A stretch of DNA of 64,000 nucleotides from a virus, in the IMG/VR virus record IMGVR_UViG_3300042889_001272, positions 62,001 to 126,000 of that record; one strand, 5' to 3'. Made by a program: the position numbers and the translations under genes. Shown here in pieces: positions 33,287 through 42,047 of the stretch; the stretch's first letter is position 1; every line of letters begins with the position of its first letter. The notes under the pieces are model-generated. The model saw only the letters and a program-made list of their open reading frames with translations, had not been told where the DNA came from and did not search any database.

Positions 33287-33942
33287 AAATAAACGACATT
33301 TTACGCGAGTACGACCAAGACTCTGCCAATAGTAAACAAATCATAGCAAAGCTGAAACAACTTGGATACAAGAGTGTTGGCAGCGGATATGATGCAACTG
33401 TATGGACCAAAGAAGAAGGCAGTGTTATTAAAATCATTATGCCGCAGGAGTTGTCTCGAGCAGAAGGAGACGCATCGTTTTTAGGGTTTTATGAGTTTTA
33501 TACTACACATAAGAAGTCACCATTCCTGCCAAGATTTATCAGCATTGGTGGCGCCGATCATACTGTGTTTACACTCAATGGAGTAGACTATAGACAAATA
33601 TCAATGGAGAATCTTGAACCCATTGCTAATAACAGCTTTATGGAACAGATGGTGTGGGCACTCAGTGACTTGTCCATTATACCTTTTATGAAATGGAGAG
33701 ACGCTAAAGAGCAACTGCTTAACTCTGAGTTTTGGACAAATTTTGAAGGACCAGGTAGAGAAAGCGACATCGTAAAAGGACTAAGTAATTCGGCAGTAGA
33801 GAAGATGTATGCAAGTTTATTTGCAGTGATGCAAGAGCTTTTTCAATTTGGAAAAAGTCAAGGACTGGGTTGGGATTTACACACTGAAAATGTTATGCGT
33901 CGAGGTGATACACCAGTTATCACTGACCCGTTTACCGGATAA
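33283..33942 (+). CDS. Protein kinase-like putative packaged protein
   Basis: 219 residues. N-terminus MKINDILREYDQDS is the targeting type. Kinase-fold features: glycine-rich loop GSGYDATV (33-40), VIK with Lys50 as the ATP lysine, catalytic-loop-like GWDLHTENV (196-204, Asp198/His200/Asn203) and DPF (215-217) in the place of DFG. The segment between is short, so this is a small kinase, nearer to aminoglycoside/HipA-like forms than to eukaryotic ones. It overlaps the gene before (ATGA) and stops just after DPF. Confidence 0.7.
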   Translation: MKINDILREYDQDSANSKQIIAKLKQLGYKSVGSGYDATVWTKEEGSVIKIIMPQELSRAEGDASFLGFYEFYTTHKKSPFLPRFISIGGADHTVFTLNGVDYRQISMENLEPIANNSFMEQMVWALSDLSIIPFMKWRDAKEQLLNSEFWTNFEGPGRESDIVKGLSNSAVEKMYASLFAVMQELFQFGKSQGLGWDLHTENVMRRGDTPVITDPFTG

Positions 33943-33946
33943 TAGT

Positions 33947-34375
33947 ATGCTAATTAAAGAACTAACAGAAAACGAAGAGCCAACAAGAATCAAACTAGCT
34001 GACAATTCAGCCGCCAAGTCTTGGATTCAAAAAGTCTATAATTTATATCCGCAACAGTTTCAAAACAACCACGTCATGCCCATGGGTGGTCAAGGCGATG
34101 ATCAACAGTTTGCCATGTTTGAACTTGTTCCAAGTTTTAGCAAACGTGGTGCAGTGGAAGTAAAATGGTTTCAAGCATATCCGCTACGTGCAGGAGTAGG
34201 CAGTCGTGCCATGAAAGAATTACAGAGCTTGGCCAGTGAAGATGGTATTTCACTTACATTATTCCCGTGGGATAAAGGACAAGTCAGTCAAAGTAAGCTA
34301 ACCAAGTTCTACCAAGGTCGGGGATTTAAGCCCGCTGTCAAAGGCAGCAAAAGTATGCAATGGAGTCCTGAATGA
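33947..34375 (+). CDS. GNAT acetyltransferase-like putative packaged protein
   Basis: 142 residues from the ATG at 33947; the targeting-like start MLIKELTENEEP favours it over the more upstream in-frame ATG at 33848, which lies inside the kinase gene. PLRAGVGSRAMKELQSLASE (acetyl-CoA binding R/Q-x-x-G-x-G/A loop) and LTKFYQGRGFKP are the GNAT core. Substrate not known. It overlaps the next gene (ATGA). Confidence 0.75.
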   Translation: MLIKELTENEEPTRIKLADNSAAKSWIQKVYNLYPQQFQNNHVMPMGGQGDDQQFAMFELVPSFSKRGAVEVKWFQAYPLRAGVGSRAMKELQSLASEDGISLTLFPWDKGQVSQSKLTKFYQGRGFKPAVKGSKSMQWSPE

Positions 34376-35520
34376 GATTATTGGAACTAAAAGAATTAAT
34401 GGAAGCAGTGGATCCCAAGCTGGGTCGTGCTTTTAATCACTTAGAGGATCTTGTATTCTTCTATGGTAGTGCTGGTACTATTGAAGCATTGGAACATTTA
34501 AAAGATATGAACACAGAACAAGGTAGTTCGAGTGTTCGTATGAAGTGGGACGGCAATCCTCAAATTTACTGGGGTCGTGAGCGTGGTGTATTTGTTCCTC
34601 CGCATGGTCATAATCAGTGGAGTCGAAAAGCAATGCCTGCTAATCCAACGGATGTATCAGACTTTATTATGTCTAGTGGTAAAGCGGTTACTCCGGAAGA
34701 AGTCAGTGCGAGACAACAGTTTGCAGATAAGTTTGCCAGTTTAGCACCATTATTTGAACCAGGCACTCCTGCAGACTTGGATGGCAACAGCACATTCTAT
34801 GTCTATGCTGATGCACTATTCTTATCACCACCCGAGTTAAAGGACGGAGTTTATAGTTTCAATCCTAATCCAAAAAGTCAAACAACATATCATGTGCGAG
34901 CAGACAGTGATCTAGGACGTAGAATTGCAGGTGCAGAAGTTATGGTTGTTGGCCATGCTTACTTTACTGAACACGGCGCACCTGATTCAGCACAAATTCC
35001 TATCAAAGACTTTACAATGTTTAATGCTAATCCAAAACTAATTGTCCTGGGTCCAATATATAATGTAGCACCAGTTAAAGTTGATAATACAATGATTCAA
35101 CAAGTAGAGAATCATATCAAGCAACATGCAAATCAAGTTGATACATTCCTACAAAGTGTTGCAGGTTTAAGTGACTTAAAACAAATCATTTATAACTATG
35201 TAAATCAAAGTGCTAAGGCAAAACAATTAGATAGTTTAAGTGCTAATCACTTCTTCCAATGGATGACTTCAAAAGTCAGTGCTCCGAAACAAGCAAAGAT
35301 CAAAGAATTAAATTCTGCACAGGGCAATGTATTAGAAGAGATATTTAAAATTGTTCGTGCTATACAAATATTAAAAGACAATGTCATTGACCAAATTGAG
35401 TCAGGACCTCGAGCAGATATCTGGGACACCAACGGCGAAGGTCGTGTGCGTTATGCAGATGGAAATAAACAATTCGGCAACGTGAAGTTTGTACCGAGAA
35501 AGCGTTGGACACCACAATGA
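34372..35520 (+). CDS. DUF6267-like protein with ligase-type KxDG motif
   Basis: 382 residues starting MRLLELKELMEAVDP, a clear targeting-type N-terminus. HLEDLVFFYGSAGTIEALEHL followed by SSVRMKWDGNPQIYWG matches a phage family (I recall DUF6267) whose KWDG resembles the adenylation motif of DNA/RNA ligases; further ligase-like parts are FVYAD-type strands and the VKFVPRKRW end. Whether it ligates anything is unknown. It overlaps the HNH gene by four bases. Confidence 0.6.
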   Translation: MRLLELKELMEAVDPKLGRAFNHLEDLVFFYGSAGTIEALEHLKDMNTEQGSSSVRMKWDGNPQIYWGRERGVFVPPHGHNQWSRKAMPANPTDVSDFIMSSGKAVTPEEVSARQQFADKFASLAPLFEPGTPADLDGNSTFYVYADALFLSPPELKDGVYSFNPNPKSQTTYHVRADSDLGRRIAGAEVMVVGHAYFTEHGAPDSAQIPIKDFTMFNANPKLIVLGPIYNVAPVKVDNTMIQQVENHIKQHANQVDTFLQSVAGLSDLKQIIYNYVNQSAKAKQLDSLSANHFFQWMTSKVSAPKQAKIKELNSAQGNVLEEIFKIVRAIQILKDNVIDQIESGPRADIWDTNGEGRVRYADGNKQFGNVKFVPRKRWTPQ

Positions 35521-35915
35521 GAATAAACGAATTAGATACAGCAAAACCAAAGACCAATGCAAAACAATTGCCTGGTTATGATAGTTCCAATCCCTTACAC
35601 TCTACTTGGAGTCGCGTGTACAGTAGGCAAACATATGAAGCTAAAAGAAAAGGTTTTGCAGTGAATATAACAGCAGCCGATGCATGGGAAGTTATTAATA
35701 AACAAGGATGGCGATGTGCTTTAACTGGAGTGGCGTTTGTTCCAGCCGGTGCTGCCAGTCCAAATCAAGCTAGTTTAGATAGAATAAATTCCAACCAAGG
35801 TTACATACATGGTAATATTCGCTATGTAACATATCGTGTAAATATGTTTAAGAAAGATTGGCCGGATGATGTATTTTTTGCTCTTTGCAAACAAATTGCG
35901 GCACACGTAGGATAA
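35517..35915 (+). CDS. HNH (His-Me finger) endonuclease-like putative packaged protein
   Basis: 132 residues with targeting-like MRINELDTAK. The core WRCALTGVAFVP, then ASLDRINSNQGYIHGNIRYVTYRVNMFKKDW, is a phage HNH variant: C-x2-TG, D-R-I-x(3)-Gx(Y)-x-x-G-N-(I/V), with Asn and the final aromatic/KD. It may cut host or competing DNA upon injection, or be a homing-type nuclease. The start ATG at 35517 overlaps the previous stop; an ATG at 35505 is four codons upstream. Confidence 0.8.
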   Translation: MRINELDTAKPKTNAKQLPGYDSSNPLHSTWSRVYSRQTYEAKRKGFAVNITAADAWEVINKQGWRCALTGVAFVPAGAASPNQASLDRINSNQGYIHGNIRYVTYRVNMFKKDWPDDVFFALCKQIAAHVG

Positions 35916-35923
35916 AAGAAATT

Positions 35924-38482
35924 ATGAAAATAAATCAAGTATTAGTAGAATCAGCAAGCGCAACAGTGGCGTTTGCTTTTGGCAGATTTAATCCTGCACA
36001 TCAAGGACATATTGAAGTATGGCGCACAGTGGAACAAGCTGGCGCAAATTGGTTCATTGGAACCAATGCCACTACCATTGGTCCTAATGATCCACTTACA
36101 TTCCAACAAAAATCTGCTTGGATGGAAGAAATTTATCCTCCTATCTCTGGACATATTGTTCCTGAACAAAGCGTATTGACATTGGCAGCTTACATCTTTA
36201 AGAAGACACGTAAGAATGAACGTGCCACGGTAGCTTATATTACTGATGAAACCGATTGGGCTTGGAGTGGTAAGTTATTAAATCAATACAATGGTGTCGA
36301 AGGTGTTCACGGTTATTACAAGTTTGCACAGATTATTCATGAGCCAAGCCCACGTGTAAGTAGTGCCACAGCATTACGTGATGCGGCTCGTGCCGATGAC
36401 AAGGTTGCGTTCTATCATGCCAGTGGAACTGATCCTAAATCAAAGGTCGCTGGACTAACATACTTTGACACAGTTAAACAAGCAGTTGAGAAATATCCAT
36501 TGCCAGTTAAACGTGGACAAAAAGTTAAAGAGCCTATTGTGGCGGAAGGCTCGGACGATGTTGCTAGTGCTACACCAGCAAAAAACGAACGCGGAAGATT
36601 CACGGCGTGGGATGATGATGAACCGATGCGTTTGAAATGTGAAGATGGTGAGTTTAGAACCATACAAGAAATCAATATGCTTAGACAGAAAATAGGAATG
36701 AAACCTTTTTCTATCAAAAGTCAGCAAGGTGTGGCGGAAGGTAACTTAAACGAATTTGCACCTGGTGCTGGCGATGAAGGTGGCGGCGAAGATCCATACA
36801 AGTACCCCAAGCCAGAGCGGTATCGTCGTAGTGTAGATTTCTTTGGTCAGTTTGAAGCAGATCATTTTGATCGTGAAGACATGGATGACGCCAAGGGCGA
36901 GTTCAAAGGCTATTGGGGCAAAGATCAAATTGCCTATTTTAAATTTGATAACCCCAAGCGCACAGGCAGCGATGACCCGGGCATGGGCTGGTACTATGAA
37001 CCCCAGTTGAGCGGTCATGGTGATAATACCAGTGTGACACCTGCTGTTGATAATACCGAACAACGCAAGCAACAAGAATTAAGCATGATTCGTGCGTTTT
37101 TAAAATCTGGCAATCGACCAAATCCAGACAGTCAAATTTATAATTTAATGAAACGACATGGTATAGCGGAAAGCGACGAAGATCGTATAGCATACAAATT
37201 ACAATGGCCCGAACTTGTCAACAAAGTTAACAGTGCAATGAGGGCCATGGGTTGGAAAGGCCAACGTAAAGACGATGGTTCTTTTATGTTCATCACTAAA
37301 GGCCAACTCGACGATGAGTTTTACATTGTTATTATAGACAACAAAGGCAATGACATGTTTACCTATGCATTAGGCACAGTCGAAGAAGGTTCCCCACATA
37401 TCGGCGAACAAGATACATTGCCCAATACAGAAGCTAGCATAAGTGAATTGATGAATTCTATTAGGGAAGGATTTGGATTAAATGAAAATGCTGAACAACC
37501 TAATAATCCATATGGTTACAAAGTAGGTCAAACAGTCAAACTACATAACAAGCTACAGGGTCGTGTAATTGATATTTTCGATGACAGTATCGAAGTATTA
37601 TTAACTGACGGGCGCACTGTTACGGTGAACTTCCGTGACGCTGAAGTTCTAGGAGAGCACAGTGTAGCCGAAGCAGAACAACAAACTGTGGCCAAGACCT
37701 GGGATCAAATGACAAGTCAAGAGAAACTAAGTGGTGTTAAAGGTCGCACAGTATGGAATGAAAAAACACAGAGATATTACACAGTGTTTGATGTTCCAAT
37801 AAAACAGCCCACAGACGAAGCAAGTTTAGCAACTATGCGTGATTACTTTGCTGGTGATCAAAATGCTCAAGATCCTACTACGCTGGCAAAACAACGTACT
37901 TGGTTTGATAAAACTAAAGATAAAAACGGGCGTGCCATTGTAGATAAAAGATTTAGAAGTCCAGAAGAATTTCGACTATGGTTAAAACAAAACAAATTAA
38001 AACAAATTTCCGGCGTTAAAGAAGATGAAGAGCAGGGAGAAGTTGAACAACAAGGACAACTTATTCCATGGCCGGCAGGTACTGCTAAAGTTCATGTCAG
38101 CGATGTATACGATTGGTATAAGCTAGGACAAGTTATCAGTGATTTAGATGATGCTAATCCTGAAGCATTTGGACAAGGTGCTCCGCAGACAGTTATTGCT
38201 TTTGGCAGCGAAGAAGAAGAAAGCAAACTAATGCCAATGTTAAAGCGTTTAGGTCTGCGTATAGATGATATAGATCCTGCGGGCGCCGAATTAGATGAAG
38301 CATATCACGCAGGAGAACTTTATGAATACTTAAAGAAAGTTCATGGCAAGTGGGCATTAGTAAGTAAAAGCAATCCAAAGAAAGTATTACAATACTATCG
38401 TGGCGGAGATGAAAAACCCAGTGATGAATGGGTTAATAAAGTAGAACGTCGTGTACATAGCTTTGAAAGTAAAAAGAAATGA
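35924..38482 (+). CDS. Large protein with N-terminal nucleotidylyltransferase domain
   Basis: 852 residues from the ATG at 35924. It begins MKINQVLVESASATV, then GRFNPAHQGHIEVW at 20-33, the HxGH motif of NMN/cytidylyl transferases, and later RVSSATALRDAA (ISSTxLR motif). Beyond about residue 220 the domain ends and a long modular part follows with several VAEG-type sequences (IVAEGSDD, QGVAEGNLNEF, HGIAESDED, HSVAEAEQQ). Residues about 525-570 (VGQTVKLHNKLQGRVIDIF) look KOW-like. It is likely packaged and cut by the prohead protease; a nucleotide-cofactor role is inferred. Confidence 0.7.
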   Translation: MKINQVLVESASATVAFAFGRFNPAHQGHIEVWRTVEQAGANWFIGTNATTIGPNDPLTFQQKSAWMEEIYPPISGHIVPEQSVLTLAAYIFKKTRKNERATVAYITDETDWAWSGKLLNQYNGVEGVHGYYKFAQIIHEPSPRVSSATALRDAARADDKVAFYHASGTDPKSKVAGLTYFDTVKQAVEKYPLPVKRGQKVKEPIVAEGSDDVASATPAKNERGRFTAWDDDEPMRLKCEDGEFRTIQEINMLRQKIGMKPFSIKSQQGVAEGNLNEFAPGAGDEGGGEDPYKYPKPERYRRSVDFFGQFEADHFDREDMDDAKGEFKGYWGKDQIAYFKFDNPKRTGSDDPGMGWYYEPQLSGHGDNTSVTPAVDNTEQRKQQELSMIRAFLKSGNRPNPDSQIYNLMKRHGIAESDEDRIAYKLQWPELVNKVNSAMRAMGWKGQRKDDGSFMFITKGQLDDEFYIVIIDNKGNDMFTYALGTVEEGSPHIGEQDTLPNTEASISELMNSIREGFGLNENAEQPNNPYGYKVGQTVKLHNKLQGRVIDIFDDSIEVLLTDGRTVTVNFRDAEVLGEHSVAEAEQQTVAKTWDQMTSQEKLSGVKGRTVWNEKTQRYYTVFDVPIKQPTDEASLATMRDYFAGDQNAQDPTTLAKQRTWFDKTKDKNGRAIVDKRFRSPEEFRLWLKQNKLKQISGVKEDEEQGEVEQQGQLIPWPAGTAKVHVSDVYDWYKLGQVISDLDDANPEAFGQGAPQTVIAFGSEEEESKLMPMLKRLGLRIDDIDPAGAELDEAYHAGELYEYLKKVHGKWALVSKSNPKKVLQYYRGGDEKPSDEWVNKVERRVHSFESKKK
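36726..36741 (+). repeat. 16-base coding repeat copy 2 (AAGGTGTGGCGGAAGG)
   Basis: Exact copy encoding QGVAEG; 20 bases are shared with copy 3. Confidence 0.85.
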
Positions 38483-38736
38483 GATCCGTAAATCAAAGTT
38501 ATACAACTATTGATATCATTGTCGATGAATTTGACGAACAAATTATTGATATGTTAAAACAACGGTATCCTGCTTTATCTATTGCAAGAGTAAATGCTAC
38601 TAGATTTAACAAAGATTCTACTAACTTGTTAAAGTTTTATCTATATCATTGGATATTTGATAACTATGAATCTGCTATCGTTGACATTAATAATTATTAC
38701 AATAAATATACTATTAGCACGAAAGTCGTAGCATGA
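38479..38736 (+). CDS. Small hypothetical protein
   Basis: 85 residues beginning MRSVNQSYTTIDIIVDEFDEQII; alpha/beta, Asn/Tyr-rich at the end (NNYYNKYTISTKVVA). It overlaps both neighbours by four bases. A late-type box lies inside its 3' end. No family recognised. Confidence 0.6.
   Translation: MRSVNQSYTTIDIIVDEFDEQIIDMLKQRYPALSIARVNATRFNKDSTNLLKFYLYHWIFDNYESAIVDINNYYNKYTISTKVVA
38701..38708 (+). promoter_or_regulatory. T4-type late promoter (AATAAATA)
   Basis: 25 bases before the amidoligase-like gene; lies within the coding end of the upstream gene. Confidence 0.5.
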
Positions 38737-40949
38737 AATATCTAGAACTAAAAGAACAACTACTCAACGAAATTAATATGAGCCCCAGTGCTTTACGCCG
38801 TGCTGCCAAAGACATTGGTGCTAAGGCAGGCATGGAATTTGAAATGATTGTTCCCGGTGCTGCCGAAAGCGAAGAAGGTGATGACTATCAAGAACCAGAC
38901 TACGACAGTGATGAAAGCATTCGCAGTATTCAAGATGCCTATGATTTCTTCTACGATGGTGATTTTAATAGCCGTAGAGATGCAGAGCGCCTACGTGATC
39001 AAATGACAGACAACTACACTGATTGGCTGGGCACTCAATCTGGGGATCGCTGGGAATCTGATAAAGAAGAAATGATATATGATTGGCTGCGCTACAATGC
39101 CGCGCCCAGCGATGTATTTGGTATACTAGAAGTAGCTGCCAGCGCCAGCGGAGATTATCCTGATCCCTCTAAAGAAGATTACAGAAATGCTGCCGCCAAA
39201 GTAGCTGAAGATAGAATAGATCCATGGTATGACGATGCTTATCAAGATTTTACTGACAATTTCTACAGAGATGCAGACATGGAAAGTGAATGGCTCGAAC
39301 ATGAAGCTATAGAAAGTATGGTCGACGTTGAACAGAATTATAACATTGTTTGGCCACATTATCATAATCCGGATAACTCAGGCGGTGATGTTAGTATACA
39401 AGATGCCGCAGACAGTTTCAGTAATGCCATTGGTAAAGAAGTACAGGCCAGCGACAATTATCACAGTCGTAGTATAACAAGACCCAGTGCCACAGAATTA
39501 CACTATGTTGTGGAACCTGACGGTAGCTTAGAAGCAGATGAACCCGGAGATGGCGGTTTAGAATTTGTCAGTCCAGCATTGCCCATAGATGAATTATTAG
39601 ATGACTTGAAAAAAGTTAAAGCATGGGCAGATAAGTTTGGCTGTTATACAAATGACAGCACAGGTTTGCACATCAACGTCAGTGTTCCAAAATGGCAAGG
39701 TGATTTGCAAAATCTAGACTATGTTAAACTTGCTATTTTAATGGGCGACGAATATGTTTTAGAAAACTTTGGACGCAGTGGTAATACCTATGCCAAAAGC
39801 GCACTAAAGATTGTTAAAGATAATATCACACAGCGTCCAGAAGATGTCAAACGTTTGTTAGACACTATGAAAGAGCACTTAAACACCAGCGCCGCAAAAT
39901 TAATACACAGTGGCGCCACTAGTAAATACACCAGCGTTAATACCAAAGATGGTTACATTGAATTCCGTAGTCCAGGTGGTGATTGGTTAAACAGTAACTT
40001 TGATAAGATTGAATCTACATTATTACGTTTTGTTGTAGCCATGGATGCTGCCGCAGACGAAACAAAATACAAAGAAGAATACGCCAAGAAACTTTATAAG
40101 TTATTAGCAGGCAATGACAAAGATACTACAAATACCATGGTTTACTTTGCCAAATATGCCGCAGGTGAATTGCCTCAGAGCGCATTAAAGAGTTTTATTA
40201 AACAAGCACAGTTTGAACGTAAGGCAGGCAAAGAACCCAATGGTAAAAAAATGTGGTATCGTGTTGACAAAGAAGGACGTGGTAAGAGTGGTGCAAGCAT
40301 TGAAGTTGTTGCTAGATCAAAAGAAGAGGCATTAGAAAAAGCAGCCAGTAATTGGAGTTTAAAGCTAAGTGCATTAACTGCGGCCGCTGTTTATCCAGTT
40401 CGCCCCTATGAAGAGCAACGCTACGAAATATTTAATTTAAACACAAACAATAGCGTAGAAGATGCTGAAGGTATTACTAATGATAGAGATGCATTAGTGC
40501 GTTTGCAGGATTACATTGAACATGGTCCTCACGGATTACAACGTGGACAAGCAACAGATATGTTTGGCATAAGACGAGTTGGCGGAGATGGCGAACCTAT
40601 ACAACCAAATCCAATTCGTGCTACTGTAGGCGCTCCACAACCTGCTGGTAGTGTTGGACAATCAACTCCTAGACCTATTCCCGGTGTTATTGATATTGAG
40701 CCTGATATAGAACAGAACTTTACACCTGTACCAGGTAGCACAACAAACTTACAGCAACAACGTGCAACACCCGGCACGTTTACAGGTGCTTGGAAAGTAA
40801 TGAATGTCGACACTGGACAAGAATTATATAGATTCAGCGGCATTGGTAATTCGCAGTCAGATGCTAATGGTGTCGCTTTACAATGGATAAGACAACATGC
40901 CCCGAACACAGACTTGGTACAAATTGAAGTTGTGCCCATAATGAGCTAA
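38733..40949 (+). CDS. Amidoligase-like putative packaged protein
   Basis: 738 residues. N-terminus MKYLELKEQLLNEI is the targeting type. GMEFEMIVPG near residue 30, then VVEPDGSLEADEPGDGGLEFVSPALPIDELLDDL around 255-290, STGLHINVSVP at about 307 and GYIEFRSPGGDW near 408 follow the Amidoligase_2 family order (ATP-dependent amide ligases related to glutamine synthetase). Two small extra modules follow (MWYRVDKEGRGKSGASI and GAWKVMNVDTGQELYRF). It could modify a host peptide or peptidoglycan component; inferred. Confidence 0.7.
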   Translation: MKYLELKEQLLNEINMSPSALRRAAKDIGAKAGMEFEMIVPGAAESEEGDDYQEPDYDSDESIRSIQDAYDFFYDGDFNSRRDAERLRDQMTDNYTDWLGTQSGDRWESDKEEMIYDWLRYNAAPSDVFGILEVAASASGDYPDPSKEDYRNAAAKVAEDRIDPWYDDAYQDFTDNFYRDADMESEWLEHEAIESMVDVEQNYNIVWPHYHNPDNSGGDVSIQDAADSFSNAIGKEVQASDNYHSRSITRPSATELHYVVEPDGSLEADEPGDGGLEFVSPALPIDELLDDLKKVKAWADKFGCYTNDSTGLHINVSVPKWQGDLQNLDYVKLAILMGDEYVLENFGRSGNTYAKSALKIVKDNITQRPEDVKRLLDTMKEHLNTSAAKLIHSGATSKYTSVNTKDGYIEFRSPGGDWLNSNFDKIESTLLRFVVAMDAAADETKYKEEYAKKLYKLLAGNDKDTTNTMVYFAKYAAGELPQSALKSFIKQAQFERKAGKEPNGKKMWYRVDKEGRGKSGASIEVVARSKEEALEKAASNWSLKLSALTAAAVYPVRPYEEQRYEIFNLNTNNSVEDAEGITNDRDALVRLQDYIEHGPHGLQRGQATDMFGIRRVGGDGEPIQPNPIRATVGAPQPAGSVGQSTPRPIPGVIDIEPDIEQNFTPVPGSTTNLQQQRATPGTFTGAWKVMNVDTGQELYRFSGIGNSQSDANGVALQWIRQHAPNTDLVQIEVVPIMS

Positions 40950-40950
40950 T

Positions 40951-42030
40951 ATGAGACTACTAGAATTAAAAGAAGATAAATCATACCAACCTACTAGCAT
41001 TGATGTAGGTGACGAAGTACTTGTGGGTAAGTTTAAAAATCGCAGAGCAGAAGTTAAAGGGTTTACCACTGATGATAATAATCAGCCTGTGCTAAAAACT
41101 TCCAAAGGTGATCAACATTTATTCAAGCCACGCATTGCTAAACTTATGCCCAACGAGGTTAATGAAGATTCCGGTAACAGCCTTCAAACTATTATTCAAT
41201 CCTTTGTCAATAGTCCTTTAGGACAAAAATATAAACAATACGATTGTAAAACTGTAACCAGAGCATTTGTACAATGGACAGAACAAAATAAGATTTCAAC
41301 GCAGGTAGTTTCATTGGCTCCTCCCAGTGCTGATTTTATTGCAAAGAATCCAAGATATAAAGGCAAGAGTGGACAGGGCGATGGACACATTATGCCTATA
41401 GTAAATGGCAATGCCATTGACTTCACTGTTAGACAATTTGGTGTTAGTAGACCTTTTAACAATCCACTAGTAACGCCAACCAATAGTCTGCCAGCAGTAT
41501 ACGGCAAATTCGGATATTTTACAGACAAGCCTGAATGGTTTTTAGGAGGCAAGTCCCATTGGATTGGTGCATTGAACGCAATACCAAAAGAAATCTTTAA
41601 TCAAAATTTTGGCGATGAAATGTTAGAGCATACTATGACAGAAAACTTTGCCGATGGTCGAGTAAAAGGTAAGAGTAGTCCTGGACGTGTTAAGCGTAGT
41701 GGCGCAAGCTGTGACGGAAGTGTCTCTGATCTAAGATCAAAAGCAAAAGATGCCAGTAGTGAACGTGCTAAAATGTATCACTGGTGTGCTAACATGAAAA
41801 ACGGCCGTGCTAAAAACGAATCAGAAATGTTAGAAGATTTAAACGTTATATGGAAAGATGTATTAGAAGCAGGTGTATATAAAGGTTATCCTTGTACCAA
41901 AGACTGTAGCGGACATGCCGCAGGCGATCGTTGGGCAGATGCTAGAGATATAACAGATCCCAACGAGTGCCCTTACAGTAACAACAGTTTCTGGGAAGGC
42001 TGTCTAGCGCATACCGATGAACAAGAATAA
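40951..42030 (+). CDS. Modular packaged-type protein with cysteine peptidase-like domain
   Basis: 359 residues, MRLLELKEDKSYQP at the start. Residues about 95-160 carry YDCKTVTRAFVQW, DGHIMPIVNG and NAIDFTVRQFG, an order Cys-His-Asp like papain/transglutaminase-type peptidases. The middle, GRVKGKSSPGRVKRSGASC through MYHWCANMKNGR, and the end, GYPCTKDCSGHAAGDRWAD...CPYSNNSFWEGC, are two cysteine-rich modules I know from several marine T4-like phage proteins. Function not established; injection is inferred. Confidence 0.65.
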   Translation: MRLLELKEDKSYQPTSIDVGDEVLVGKFKNRRAEVKGFTTDDNNQPVLKTSKGDQHLFKPRIAKLMPNEVNEDSGNSLQTIIQSFVNSPLGQKYKQYDCKTVTRAFVQWTEQNKISTQVVSLAPPSADFIAKNPRYKGKSGQGDGHIMPIVNGNAIDFTVRQFGVSRPFNNPLVTPTNSLPAVYGKFGYFTDKPEWFLGGKSHWIGALNAIPKEIFNQNFGDEMLEHTMTENFADGRVKGKSSPGRVKRSGASCDGSVSDLRSKAKDASSERAKMYHWCANMKNGRAKNESEMLEDLNVIWKDVLEAGVYKGYPCTKDCSGHAAGDRWADARDITDPNECPYSNNSFWEGCLAHTDEQE

Positions 42031-42032
42031 CG

Positions 42033-42040
42033 AATAAATA
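42033..42040 (+). promoter_or_regulatory. T4-type late promoter (AATAAATA), near-leaderless
   Basis: Seven bases (TACTATT) then ATG at 42048. Confidence 0.7.
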
Positions 42041-42047
42041 TACTATT

